The translations under genes and the position numbers were made by a program. Shown in pieces: positions 45,446 through 55,599 of a stretch of 64,000 nucleotides of DNA. Numbering within the stretch: position 1 is the stretch's first letter; each line of letters begins with the position of its first letter. Source of the DNA: Gigaspora rosea (Eukaryota > Glomeromycota > Glomeromycetes > Diversisporales > Gigasporaceae). The notes below the pieces were generated by a model. It searched no databases, was not told where the DNA came from, and was given only the letters and a program-made list of their open reading frames with translations. The stretch is taken from the NCBI GenBank assembly GCA_003550325.1, contig QKWP01002137.1, positions 1 through 64,000 on the forward strand, given 5' to 3'.

Positions 45446-45900
45446 TATCGGCTGATTTAATTTTTTAGGCCTTTTTTCGATAAACTGTTATACGAAAATT
45501 TGCTTCTAAGTGATTAAAAAACTAACAAACGAAGCACTTGTTACAACTAACCAAAGAGCTTTTTTGACGTCTAGACAAGTTAAAAAAAAACAATAAAATT
45601 TCATTAAAAGAGCCATGCTAAGCTGTAGAAAGAAGTACTTTTACCGTTTGTTGAAATACTCGGATGTTTTAGGAAAGGGACGATGGATTATGATGGGTTG
45701 GCAACTTCAAGGATAAACTCGGAAGCAAATTTTTTAAAAAACTGACCTTTTTAGCATACATTTGGCTTATAATTAAATATATAAGCACCATAATTTTCTT
45801 TGTATTTAATTATAAATACAAGGTTAGTTAAAAAGGCCGTTCTTATGAAAATTCGCACTGTACTAAATTTTAAGTACGAAATTTCTTTGATAATCCTCAA

Positions 45901-46846
45901 TCATATCGGCGTGTTTGGTTTTTAGGGTCACAAAATTATACTATAGTACCCCAAAATTTATTAGATCACGCACTGATCACGCCCTATTTTAATATCATGT
46001 GAGTAAAATCACGCCCTATTTTAATATCATGTGAGTATGAAAATCATTTAAATAACACCTCAAAAATATTTATTTACTATAAAAAATATAAGTAAACGCG
46101 TTGGAACCCATCGTTCAAAGCCTCAACCCATCGTCTTTTTGACCAATAGGTATATAGTATAGTAGAATTTACTGTTATATAAGTTTTATTTTATATATTA
46201 ACTATTTAAAATAGCTAGTTATGTCTAATTCAATTAGTACTTCAAGATTTACTTGTTCTCTTTGTACACGTTCACGATCTTACAAGACTCAACGTGGTCT
46301 TAAACGTCATGAAACAATAAAACATAAGGACCATAATATACTGTCTTTGCATATATTGCCACTACCTAACTATGAGCTTGATCATATTAAAAAAGCTATG
46401 ATATGAGAAATTTAGAAGCATCTAAAAAGCCATCATCGCACCGTTGGAAATCAAGTATTTAGCAGTGAGAATGCCTTTGTAGGAATATTTGGTAAATATC
46501 TTACACGATATTCTCTATGTGGTAATTTTTATCAATATTGTTTTAGTGGAGACAATTCATATACAAATATATATCTTTATTAATAATACTACACATGTAT
46601 GATTATTCAAGTTAGATCTTTTCTATTTAGTGCTTCTACTGTATATACACTATGTACAAATATGAGTTTGCTTTTAATATTAAAAAGTTTATACAGTAGT
46701 CATATTTTTATATAGTAAAATATACTACATACTTTAGTATACTTGTATAGTTTTATAAAATTTGACTATAAAAATTGATCTACATTTGGACCCCAAAATT
46801 TTGGGGTTACTCAAATATGATGAACCAAACACGCCGATATGTCATG
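45901..46846 (+). mobile_element. Nested transposon carrying a broken zinc-finger gene
   Basis: CATATCGGCGTGTTTGGTT at 45903 is mirrored by AACCAAACACGCCGATATG near 46824-46842, and ACCCCAAAATTT follows inside both ends. TCAT-type bases flank each side, but the exact duplication is unclear. A 29-bp direct repeat (TCACGCCCTATTTTAATATC and on) lies at 45979-46036. Confidence 0.65.
46221..46583 (+). pseudogene. C2H2 zinc-finger transposon protein, two internal stops
   Basis: One frame runs from the ATG at 46221 to a stop at 46581-46583, broken by TGA at 46404-46406 and TAG at 46413-46415. Residues 10-35 form a C2H2-like finger: Cys12, Cys15, His30, His35, with 14 instead of the usual 12 residues between Cys15 and His30. 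HNILSLHILPLPNYELDHIKK follows in pieces, and after the stops HHRTVGNQVFSSENAFVGIF and KYLTRYSL. I associate this layout with multicopy zinc-finger proteins of Rhizophagus transposons from memory, unverified. It lies between the two ends of a TIR element, so it is probably the remnant of that element's gene. Both stops can be explained by one C-to-T change (CGA, CAG). Confidence 0.65.
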
Positions 46847-46977
46847 ATTGGTTGATTTTGGGGTCAAAACAAATCGGCCGATATCAGATATGCTATGGTG
46901 GTTTGCACTTATTAAATATTTTTGTACATTCCTCTCAATTTTTTTGTTTGTATATAAAATTATGGAAATTCTATTTT

Positions 46978-47125
46978 GACCCGGGTCAACATAACCCTCT
47001 CTTAGAATTTAAGGTTAGTGTTGGCCGCAACTATGTTAATAACGGCAGGGTTTTTATGTTAAAAATTCCGGCTGGCATCAACATAATTCTGGACCGCACT
47101 AACCCTAAAATTATGCTGGTTATTT
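46978..47125. mobile_element. Foldback element in SLR 5' flank
   Basis: TTTGACCCGGGTCAACATAA and GGTTAGTGTTGGCC on the left return inverted on the right (CCGCACTAACCCTAAA, then TTATTTTGACCCGGGCC). The long frame 46762-47160 crosses it and is explained by it. No coding role. Confidence 0.55.
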
Positions 47126-47214
47126 TGACCCGGGCCAAAACCTCACAATTTTTCTACTAAACATCGTCTATATGTAATACAGTATATAAGTCAAGTCTTA
47201 ATCATGCTTCATAG

Positions 47215-47227
47215 TCACATGTATACC
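47215..47227 (+). promoter_or_regulatory. Conserved upstream motif TCACATGTATACC
   Basis: One base different from the motif at 2365, 10735 and 29731; 176 bases before the start codon at 47403. Followed by GACGTACGTACGTACATACG, as also seen after the 2365 motif. Confidence 0.35.
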
Positions 47228-47402
47228 CGAAAAATTTGGGACGTACGTACGTACATACGTATGTATCAATAATTTAATTAATTATTTATGAAACATATAA
47301 TTTGTCATATGTTACACCATGTGGCCAATACGTAACTATGACGAATAATTTTATATAAATGTAAATTAATACTTTTACTACCAGTTTTTTTCCGGTTTTA
47401 AA

Positions 47403-48200
47403 ATGTCAAATAATTTAACTACAGAACATCCACAAAAAATTACCAGTTTATCAAACGAAATTATCCACAACATTAACCAATTAGATTTAAAAGATGATAA
47501 CTCTATTAGTGAAATTGTTAAAGAATTATATAATAGATATAATGAAGTATGTTTCAAAAGTGATGATTTGAATTTAATCAATAATTCAATGGATCAAGTT
47601 TTAGCAAAAAAGAAACAAAATCCTAATAATATTATTAATTGGTGTTTGGATAATCAAAATAATCCTATGGCTCAAATTGTTCTTGCAAGGTGTTATCGTT
47701 TTGGTAAATGGATTGAAAAGAATGAATATAAAGCTTTTATTCATTATCAAAAGTCTGCTGATATGGAATTTCCTGAAGGAATATATAGTGTTGGTCATTG
47801 TTATAAAATCGGAATTGGTGTTAATATAGATGAAAACAAGGCATTTATTCATTATCAAAAAGCGGCCGACATGGGTCATGTTTTTGGAACAAATAATGTT
47901 GGTTGCTGTTATGAACAAGGAATTGGTGTTGAAATAGACGAAATTAAGGCATTTATTTATTATCAACAATCTGCTAATTTAGGTGATCCTATAGGAACAT
48001 ATAATGTTGGAAATTGTTATCAATATGGAATTGGAGTTGAAATGGATGAACATAAAGCATTTATTTATTATCAAAAAGCTGCCAATATGGGGTATTCTGA
48101 AGCAATAAACGCGGTTGGTTGTTGTTATCTCTATGGATATGGAATTGAAATAGATGAATATAAGGCTTTTATTTATTACAAAAAATTAGCTGAAATGTAA
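47403..48200 (+). CDS. Sel1-like repeat protein (265 aa)
   Basis: An intact intronless SLR gene starting MSNNLTTEHPQK. Its N-terminal region is closest to that of 2557-3580 (shorter, EHPQKITSLSNEIIHNINQL), so it belongs to a different branch from the 4951/10860/15499 set. Residues 1-85 are non-repeat. Five SLR units follow, including GIGVEIDEIKAF and GIGVEMDEHKAF, ending GIEIDEYKAFIYYKKLAEM. There is no signal peptide or membrane helix; I infer a cytosolic scaffold or adaptor with unknown partner. Upstream flank includes the TCACATGTATACC block and a foldback element; an SLR relic lies 3 kb upstream. It is separated from the main array by 13 kb of transposon and low-complexity DNA. Confidence 0.9.
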   Translation: MSNNLTTEHPQKITSLSNEIIHNINQLDLKDDNSISEIVKELYNRYNEVCFKSDDLNLINNSMDQVLAKKKQNPNNIINWCLDNQNNPMAQIVLARCYRFGKWIEKNEYKAFIHYQKSADMEFPEGIYSVGHCYKIGIGVNIDENKAFIHYQKAADMGHVFGTNNVGCCYEQGIGVEIDEIKAFIYYQQSANLGDPIGTYNVGNCYQYGIGVEMDEHKAFIYYQKAANMGYSEAINAVGCCYLYGYGIEIDEYKAFIYYKKLAEM

Positions 48201-48680
48201 TAACCTGTCTTATAACTTTAAGAGAACTAGTAGTAAAAAAATTATTATAATGGCCTTAAATCTCTGAGAAAAAAAAAATTTAATGAAAAAAAAGTTTAGA
48301 AAGATAAATTTATTTAATAGTATTAGTTATGAGAAAAATGCACGTTAATTCGAATGAATTAATAATCATGCGCACGCACGAAACTCATTTCTAAAAGAAT
48401 ACAAATGAAATTAGTAAAATTTTTTTTAATGACTCTAGACATGGTAATAATAAATGTTTATAATTATATTTGGAATAATAAATTTCTAGAAATTAGTGAT
48501 TAAACATAAATGATAAGAAAATGTAAATCTACAGTTTGATTACTTTGATATAATATGAAACTTTGAATTTTTTTTTTTTTAATCTATAGAATCGAGTGCT
48601 AAAAATTTTAATATTTGAATGCTGCGAGTGGACCTGTAAATATAATATTATAGAGCTTTTCAAATTACTGCAATCAAATA

Positions 48681-48843
48681 CAACTCACTCTCGTAATAGT
48701 GAACTCTCGTTATAGTGAAGAATTTTGAATTCTGGAAAAACTTCGACTCGATATAGTGATGCACATATAGTATTCTCTCGATATAAGCTATAGTGCTTTT
48801 TTTTTCTCAGCCAGAGGACTTCACTATAACGACTGAATTGAAC
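48681..48843. mobile_element. TA-target miniature element, relative of 22643-22816
   Basis: TA then CAACTCACTCTCGTAATAGT at the left; the mirrored end GACTGAATTGAAC then TA at the right. Inner TTATAGTGAAG words are inverted. Ends are more diverged than at 22643. Confidence 0.65.
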
Positions 48844-49169
48844 TACGAGAGTCTGAAATGATAAAATTCTACTGATCTGTTTTACTGTGTATATTATGTA
48901 TAAAGTTCTAATATAACTTTTTTACACTAGCGATCATAAATAATGCAACAAAAATTTTTTGGATTAAATTGCATTATTTCATGCAATTATAGACATAACA
49001 TTTTGTTTTTTTTTATTTTATTCGTACCGGTAAATAGTATAGCATTCACACAAAAAAATCTTAGAAAGTATTAATAAAGTAAATTTTTCACAAGCACGAG
49101 CTTTATTTAAAATTACGTGTTGCATTACTTTTACTCGTTTTAAACACAGCACTTTTTCTACTTAAATAT

Positions 49170-49244
49170 TTATGGCCACCACAACATGGCGTATCCACCT
49201 TGTGCCTTGATTGCTTCACGAACTTGTTCTTGCACTGGAATAAA
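49170..49244 (-). pseudogene. Short coding-like relic on the minus strand
   Basis: GC-richer than its surroundings. The minus strand reads FIPVQEQVREAIKAQGGYAM followed by LWWP and a stop at 49170-49172. The neighbouring 49245-49380 also reads as normal-looking peptide in other frames (for example VDHRLGDILDKFQVKKILGA), interrupted by stops. This looks like the 3' end of an old, decayed gene, possibly from a transposon; I do not recognise it. Confidence 0.3.
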
Positions 49245-49389
49245 TCAGATGATACGGGTCTTCACTTTGATTTTCAACTAGGTCACCTGGATCTTGCCCC
49301 GAGGATCTTTTTCACTTGAAATTTATCCAAAATGTCTCCAAGCCGATGGTCAACCTTGACCTACAAACATTTTAAAGATTAAGTTTAGA

Positions 49390-50265
49390 GGGTGGGATGT
49401 CAATTAAAAACCTTTGCCTAATTATTTCTAAGCTAATGTTTTATAACAGTCGTGTTATATTTGTCATCATTACCTTACTACAAAATTATTTTTTCAATAG
49501 CAATTTCGTGATCTCAGATAGTATCTTTAGAATATTAATGATATTATAATTCTATATTCGACTTTGTAAAGGTTATTAATAACACACAATATATTATAGT
49601 ACTATACCCTCATGAACCTATCCCAAATCTTTGATGTAGAAGCAAATTGATAATTTTCAAGGAGCTTTCAAACATATAATTTACCATTAAACTCAAAAAT
49701 TTCAAACTTTGGCTTGTTGGATTACCTTAGACCAATACTTAATAGGCTGCTTTTTACAAATTCAATTGAACATTTTTGTCTATATTCCCACAGGCAAAGT
49801 TTTTTCACTTATTCATTAGTGCAAAACTATAGTTTCTAAGTATATGAAAAATTATTATTATTCATGCTGTTCACTTTTTTTGGTAAGACTGTACTTCAGT
49901 GGTAATTAAATGGTAGAGGTAGGTGGCTCAATTCAAACCCTTGCTTGGGTTGGCTTATTGCTAACAGGTAAATGGCAAACCTTTGCTAATTTTTACAAAC
50001 ATGATTCTTTTATTGATGTAAAAAGCTAGAAAGGAACTAATATTATGTGCCCAGCTTACCACCCTTGTGGCACACCATTTTTGTTGCAATGAAAAAACTT
50101 GGCTATTTTGAATTTTAAATTGTACACATTTTTTTTGCTAGATGCTTAATGAATAATAAAATAGTTTCATCTAGATAATGATGAAACCATTTCATCAGGC
50201 AGCTTCAATTAGACAAATTATGAATAATAAAACTCATGACAAATAATGAAACTCATGATGAAACT
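49390..50265. other. AT-rich interval, nothing recognised
   Basis: No frames or clear repeats until the GATGAAAC-rich patch starting near 50160. Confidence 0.35.
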
Positions 50266-50269
50266 TATA

Positions 50270-50417
50270 ATGAATAATAAAACTTATAACAATGACAAAA
50301 CTCATAACAAAACTCAGCATATATATATATATTTATAAAATAATAATGAATAATAAAACTTATAACAATGACAAAACTCATAACAAAACTCAGCATATAT
50401 ATATATATTTATGAAAT
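50270..50417. repeat. Tandem duplication of ~73 bp
   Basis: AATGAATAATAAAACTTATA through CAGCATATATATATATATTT occurs at about 50270 and again at 50344, nearly exact. It lies in a larger patch (50160-50660) rich in GATGAAAC/ACAAAACTC words. Confidence 0.75.
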
Positions 50418-50659
50418 AAAAATAAATAAAAATTAAAGTGCAATTTTTTGGTTTAGAAATCATTGAAAATTGGATAATTCATAAATGTTTTTGCTATTAT
50501 GAGGCCTCTATTGCTAGGAAAACCACTAAACTATAGTTGTTAAACAAAACCTTTATTGCAAAATGCTGAAAGATGAAACCTCTAATAAAAGATGAAACCT
50601 CAAATCTTTCTAACAAATAACAAAACTCTGAATTTCAAATAATAAAACCCCCTAGTGTT

Positions 50660-52633
50660 TTTACTAAAAAAAATCTATATTAATAATAAAACCATAATAT
50701 ATATTTCCCATCAAATAAAAAGAGTGTTGCTAACTTACCCTTGTGATGTAACTACCCTATAATTTACCAATCAGGTTGCAGGATCTTGTATAACAAAATA
50801 AAGAAATTTTTAAGAAAATTTAGAAAAAATCAAAAAATTATCAATATCACAAAATTTTATTACAAAAACTAGCTTTGGCTATTAAATAATAAAAGTTTTT
50901 GGCATCTAATTTTGCATATAAATAATCAATCCATCCTCTAACTTAATATACCTATACCCTTACCCTAACCCTAATCTTTAAAGAATCATTTTTTATATAA
51001 AATCTTCTATAAAAATAAAGGGTGATTAAAATTTATAACTTTAACCGGGTGTTAAAATTAGTTAAATTCAAATAAAAAATAAAGCTAATCTATAAATAAT
51101 TCTAGAAATTTATGTATTGAATATAAAATAATAAATTATTATCAAGACTCTTTGTTTATATTTATGTTTACCCACTTGTATTTTTAGTTTTAAAAAGCCA
51201 ACTACAAAAATTATAAATATATAAATATGTTTTAAGAGTAGAAAGTACTATTTTAAAATTATATACAAACATAATAGTAAACTTTTTTATATTTAATTTT
51301 ATAAAAAATTATATTAAGTAAAATAAATAATTTTTAAAAAAACTTTGTAGAACAGGTTTTTCTAATTCTAAAAATAGTAAAATCATTAAAATTGGTCAAA
51401 AACTTAGTAAGATATAAATTTTTAAAGATTGAGTATTAAAATTTATTAATAAAACTAACTTAAAAATTTGCATAAATTAACCAATCAGAATTAGCAATAT
51501 TATGCATCCCAAAAAATTTTAGGCCACCCCAAAAAAACTTTGTAATATATACAAGTATATTTTTTAAAAATATAATAATAGTTCTAAATTTTACTATAAT
51601 AAATAAATTGTTTCATATATATTTTGTAAAATTTTAATAAAAATTAGTTGTAATTTAAAAAAGGTTTATTAGTAGCAAATATCTATTTTATATAAAAATT
51701 TCAAAATACTATATAAAACTATATAAATAATCTATATACCCTCTACCCTTTATTGCCAGTTTATCTAAGAAAAATAGAATTATATATAATATATGCAAAT
51801 ACTATTAAACTTATATATTATAAAATCTTCTTTTTCATTATGGCTAAATATTTTTTTATTATGCTAACATATTTCAACTTTTTAAAATAAAAATATAGTT
51901 AAGAGAGTTTTTTATATATAAATAATAAATTATTAAAATTAATTTAAAGGGTTATAAGATATTTAAATATTAAAATTTGTAGCTATATAAAATTTTTATA
52001 TGATTAGAGGAAAAAAAGATTTCAAACCCATATAAAATAGATTAATTTGTACTATAGTAACTTTATAATAATATTATCTTTCTTATATGGATTGCTAATT
52101 AAATTTTTAAATAAATAAAAATAATAAATAAAATATATACATACTAGCAATCTGTATCAATAGTAAGCCAAATTGCAAAATACAGACTTTGTTTGCATTA
52201 TCATATATATCTATCTATTTATATATTTTATTTGCTATTTTTTCTTTTTTATAAAACACATTTGATATTATCTAATGAAGGCATTGATTATCTAATAGAT
52301 TTTATGAAAACTACTAATACAAAAAAAATTTATTAGCTTTACCATATAAGTGCAAAATAATGCACAAAGGTGTAATTTCAAATTTTAGTCTAAATTAAGC
52401 TTAATTCAGACCCAAATCTGAATTAAGTCTCTGCACATTAAGCCATCTAGCATATAGGGTACATTTGGCTTGACTAATATGCAGATATAATAATACAGAA
52501 GTAGATATATAAATCAATGATTTTTATTAAATATTTAATTATCTGTTATCATATTTTCTTATTTAAAGAATCTTTAAAGCAGGCAGATTGCATGCATCTG
52601 GTTTGTTTTAGGGTTATAAAATATTACATATCT
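50660..52633. other. Very AT-rich interval without genes
   Basis: Long A/T runs with no credible frame on either strand. A weakly inverted patch at 52340-52450 (ACCATATAAGTGCAAAATAA; TTAAGCTTAATTCAGAC) may be an eroded TACCGTATTTTCGCG-type element. Confidence 0.4.
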
Positions 52634-53110
52634 ACTGATTTGATTTGTAGGAGTTTTTCAATAAACTATTACACAAACTTCTGCTATTAAGTGTTATAAA
52701 GAATAACAAATAAAACCTTTAAATAAAATAGTTTTTGGCCTTTATATAAGATAAATAAGCAATAAATATTCAAAGAACAGCTATGCCAAGCTACCAAAAG
52801 AAGTACTATTACTAGTTGTTAAAGTGTTTAGATATTTTGAATAGTAAAGTACCAATTTGTTATTGAGTAATCAGTTGTAAAATAGGTAAGAATAATTTCA
52901 AAAGCACTTTTCAAAAAACTATTTTTTTAACTTACTTTTAGCTAATAATTAAATATGTAAATATTAAAATATTCTATATAATTAATTATAGATTAAAAGT
53001 AGGTTTAAAAGACCGTAGTTGTCAAAACACATGTTGTAATAAATTTTAATAGCAAATAATTCTTAATCATAATTGGCTAATTTTGGGGTTCAACCAAATT
53101 AGTAAATATA
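52634..53110. mobile_element. Uninterrupted relative of the element at 45446-46885
   Basis: CATATCTACTGATTTGATTT at the left, AAATTAGTAAATATAATG at the right. The body aligns with both halves of the interrupted copy. Where that copy has the nested transposon, this one reads CTTAATCATAATTGGCTAAT continuously. Confidence 0.6.
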
Positions 53111-53467
53111 ATGTAAGTAAAATCACCTTCTTAACATTTTTTGTTAATGCTTCAAAATGGGTTTAGACTACAATTTTTTGTATTTTTCGCATTCTTCTCT
53201 TTTTTTTATTTGTTTTGCTTTGGCAGGCTAATCTGGGTTCATAATTTTGCTCTAATCTAACTTAATATTACATTTCATGTAATTGCATATATTATTGGCT
53301 AGTTTGATAATACATGTGATTTATTTATATCAATTTATATATTATAGATCAATTTTTAATTATTACTCTAATAAGTCAAATCTTCTTATATAGTTACAAA
53401 AAATTGTTCATCTCCTGTAATTTGACCAATCAAAATTTAGAATTAGGTGTAATGTGATAGTCAAATC

Positions 53468-53701
53468 TAGTGTTCCAGATCCATTAACGGATCCAGATCA
53501 GATCTATGATTTTTAAGATTTGTCAAATTCAGATTCATATAGAGATCTATATGTTATATATAAAGTGTCATACCTGAGCTGGATCTGAGGATTCGTCTAT
53601 TTAAACACTGATCTGGATCCATACTTGGGCCCAATCTGAGTTTTTGGATCAAATCCAAATCCTTAAAAATATTTGTCAGATTCGATCTGTGCAGAACACT
53701 A
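53468..53701. mobile_element. hAT-type miniature element, TAGTGTTC ends
   Basis: TAGTGTTC and GAACACTA are inverted ends of the TAGNG type; flanks GTCAAATC (53460-53467) and GTCAAACT (53702-53709) are a near-perfect 8-bp duplication. The interior is GATCCAGATC- and ATCTGGATCC-type repeats. Confidence 0.75.
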
Positions 53702-54389
53702 GTCAAACTAAATATGTTTTTAAGTAAAAAAATTACATGTAAAATTAAAGCTAAAAAACCATGCTATAATTAGAATTAGAATTAAAAAAATAGTAGCTAT
53801 AGTGTGGCTATTAGTAAAAAACATTTTTAATTAGAATGCAGTAGATGGTTTTCTAATAAAATTTAAAGCTATCCCTGTGTTTTTGTAAAAAAGTAAGTTT
53901 ACTTCAATTTTTATATTACAGAAGGTGAACAGTTTTTTGTAAAAGAGCTAGAGGCATTAGCATTTTCACTCTAAAAAATTTCACTACTATTTTGCCAGCC
54001 AATTAGATCTAAGATTAGATGTAATACAAAGAAATACAAAAAAGCAAAAACAACCCAAAAAATAGTTATAAATTTACCTATAAAGCTACTTACTGCATAC
54101 TAATAAAAAGCTTTTTTTATTGTTACAAAACAGGTTTTTAGGATAGTGTAGTGATGTAGCACAAAATACATTTCATGAATGTATAATTTATTTTATATAG
54201 TTAATATTTTATTATTATATATTTAGTTATATTATTATTATATTAGTATATTTTATTATTGTATATATTATAGTATATAAATATAAGAAAAGATTCTATT
54301 GGGTAAAAGAATGAGGCACAGTAACTGCAGCTTGGTTATACTAGGTAATACAAGGTACACTAACTAGTAACTTAGATAATACAAGATAT

Positions 54390-54612
54390 GACATGACTAT
54401 CTCTAATTACCTCTACATAACTACCCCAACTACTTCTACACTAATACCCCTACTTACCTCTGTACAAATAACTCTATCTATCTCTATACAAATATCCCCA
54501 TCTATCACCACACAAATATCTCTGTTTACTCCAAACAAATATCTCTAATTACCTCCATACAAATACCTCTAACTATCTCTACAATAATGCAATAATTATC
54601 TCTAGTTATCTC
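54390..54612. repeat. Minisatellite, unit about 25 bp
   Basis: Units of the form CTCTAATTACCTCTACACAA with ATATC recur about eight to nine times with substitutions. C-rich, A-free patches mark it off from surrounding DNA. Confidence 0.7.
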
Positions 54613-54787
54613 TGCACAAATTAATAATATAATTGTTATACCTCTTAGGATAGAAAAGTTATAAAAAAGAAAGCATTTTTCACTTCCTGTAAAAGTTAGA
54701 GTTCAATACCCTCATCTAGAATCTTAGCTTAGGATAATACTCTTATTCCTTTATTATTATCTTGTAAAGTGTAATATTCCCCTTTAG

Positions 54788-55060
54788 GGGATCGTCTAAA
54801 GCCAGGTGCATTCACGTGATAGAAAGCCAATCAAATCATAAAATTTGATCTTTACGAATCAGCCCAACGAGACAAAAACAAAGAAAAAAAGTGAAAATAC
54901 AAAAAACAAGTGTCTAAACCTGTCTAGGAGTATTAATAAAAAATGTCAGGAAGACAATTTTACTTATAAGTCAAGCCCTAACCCTAATTCCTAACTAACC
55001 CTTACCCTAATTTTAATTAAATAATCAAAATATATAAACGCACCTGGCTTTAGCCATCCC
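54788..55060. mobile_element. TIR element, 273 bp, 8-bp target duplication
   Basis: GGGATCGTCTAAAGCCAGGT at the left mirrors GCACCTGGCTTTAGCCATCC at the right. CCCTTTAG is duplicated at 54780-54787 and 55061-55068. A related element lies at 55317-55588. Non-coding. Confidence 0.88.
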
Positions 55061-55316
55061 CCCTTTAGGGTAATTTATACAGGCAAGGCTTATTACCATC
55101 TTATATTATTTAATAAAATTATATACTATCTTTATAATGAACCGTTTGCCTCCTGCTGTGAAATAAAAAGTACACTTCACCTCCACCCCATGTATATTCA
55201 TAAATACATCACTGTACTGGGTGATCTTGTTACTTTGCTATATTCAATACAAGAAGGCTATAACATTGTAACATTATGAAATTTTGGTATTAAAAAAGCA
55301 CTTTTACCCTAATTTA

Positions 55317-55588
55317 GGGACATCTAAAGTGGGGCAACTCATATTTCTTAATAATTTTCTTGATTAGGGTCATCTTATTAGGGTTAGGTTGGTGTTAGAT
55401 AGTTATATATAAGCAAAATTTCCTTCCTAATATTTTTATTTAACCTATCTGAGGTAGGTTTAGACTGCCATTTTTTGTATTTTTTAGGTTTTTTGTTTTT
55501 GTTTCTTGTTTTGATTCACCAGCAATTATCAAAATTCTGTAATTTGATTGGTTGTGATCACATGATTTTGCCCCACTTTAGATGACCT
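55317..55588. mobile_element. TIR element, 272 bp, 8-bp target duplication
   Basis: GGGACATCTAAAGTGGGGCA and TGCCCCACTTTAGATGACCT are inverted ends; CTAATTTA flanks at 55309-55316 and 55589-55596. Its interior matches 54788-55060 in opposite orientation (CTTAGTGGTT-free core with TTTTTTGTATTTTTTAGG and CAAAAAACAAG-type words). Confidence 0.85.
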
Positions 55589-55599
55589 CTAATTTAGCA

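Larger units (their letters stand above)
45446..46885. mobile_element. TIR element interrupted by a second transposon
   Basis: CATATCGGCTGATTTAATTT at the left and AAATCGGCCGATATCAG at the right are the ends. The body matches 52634-53110 in order (AGTACTTTTACCGTTTGTTG versus AGTACTATTACTAGTTGTTA). That copy lacks the inner 945 bases and so gives the uninterrupted form. Confidence 0.65.

Noticed and set aside
46762-47160. 132-codon frame upstream of the SLR gene at 47403
   Set aside because: Spans a transposon end, SLR flank and a foldback element; its sequence is explained by these.
49895-49980. tRNA-like words (TGGTAGAGGTAGG, GGCTCAATTCAAACCC)
   Set aside because: No cloverleaf can be formed with proper A and B boxes and acceptor stem; at most a faint resemblance to a tRNA-derived SINE.
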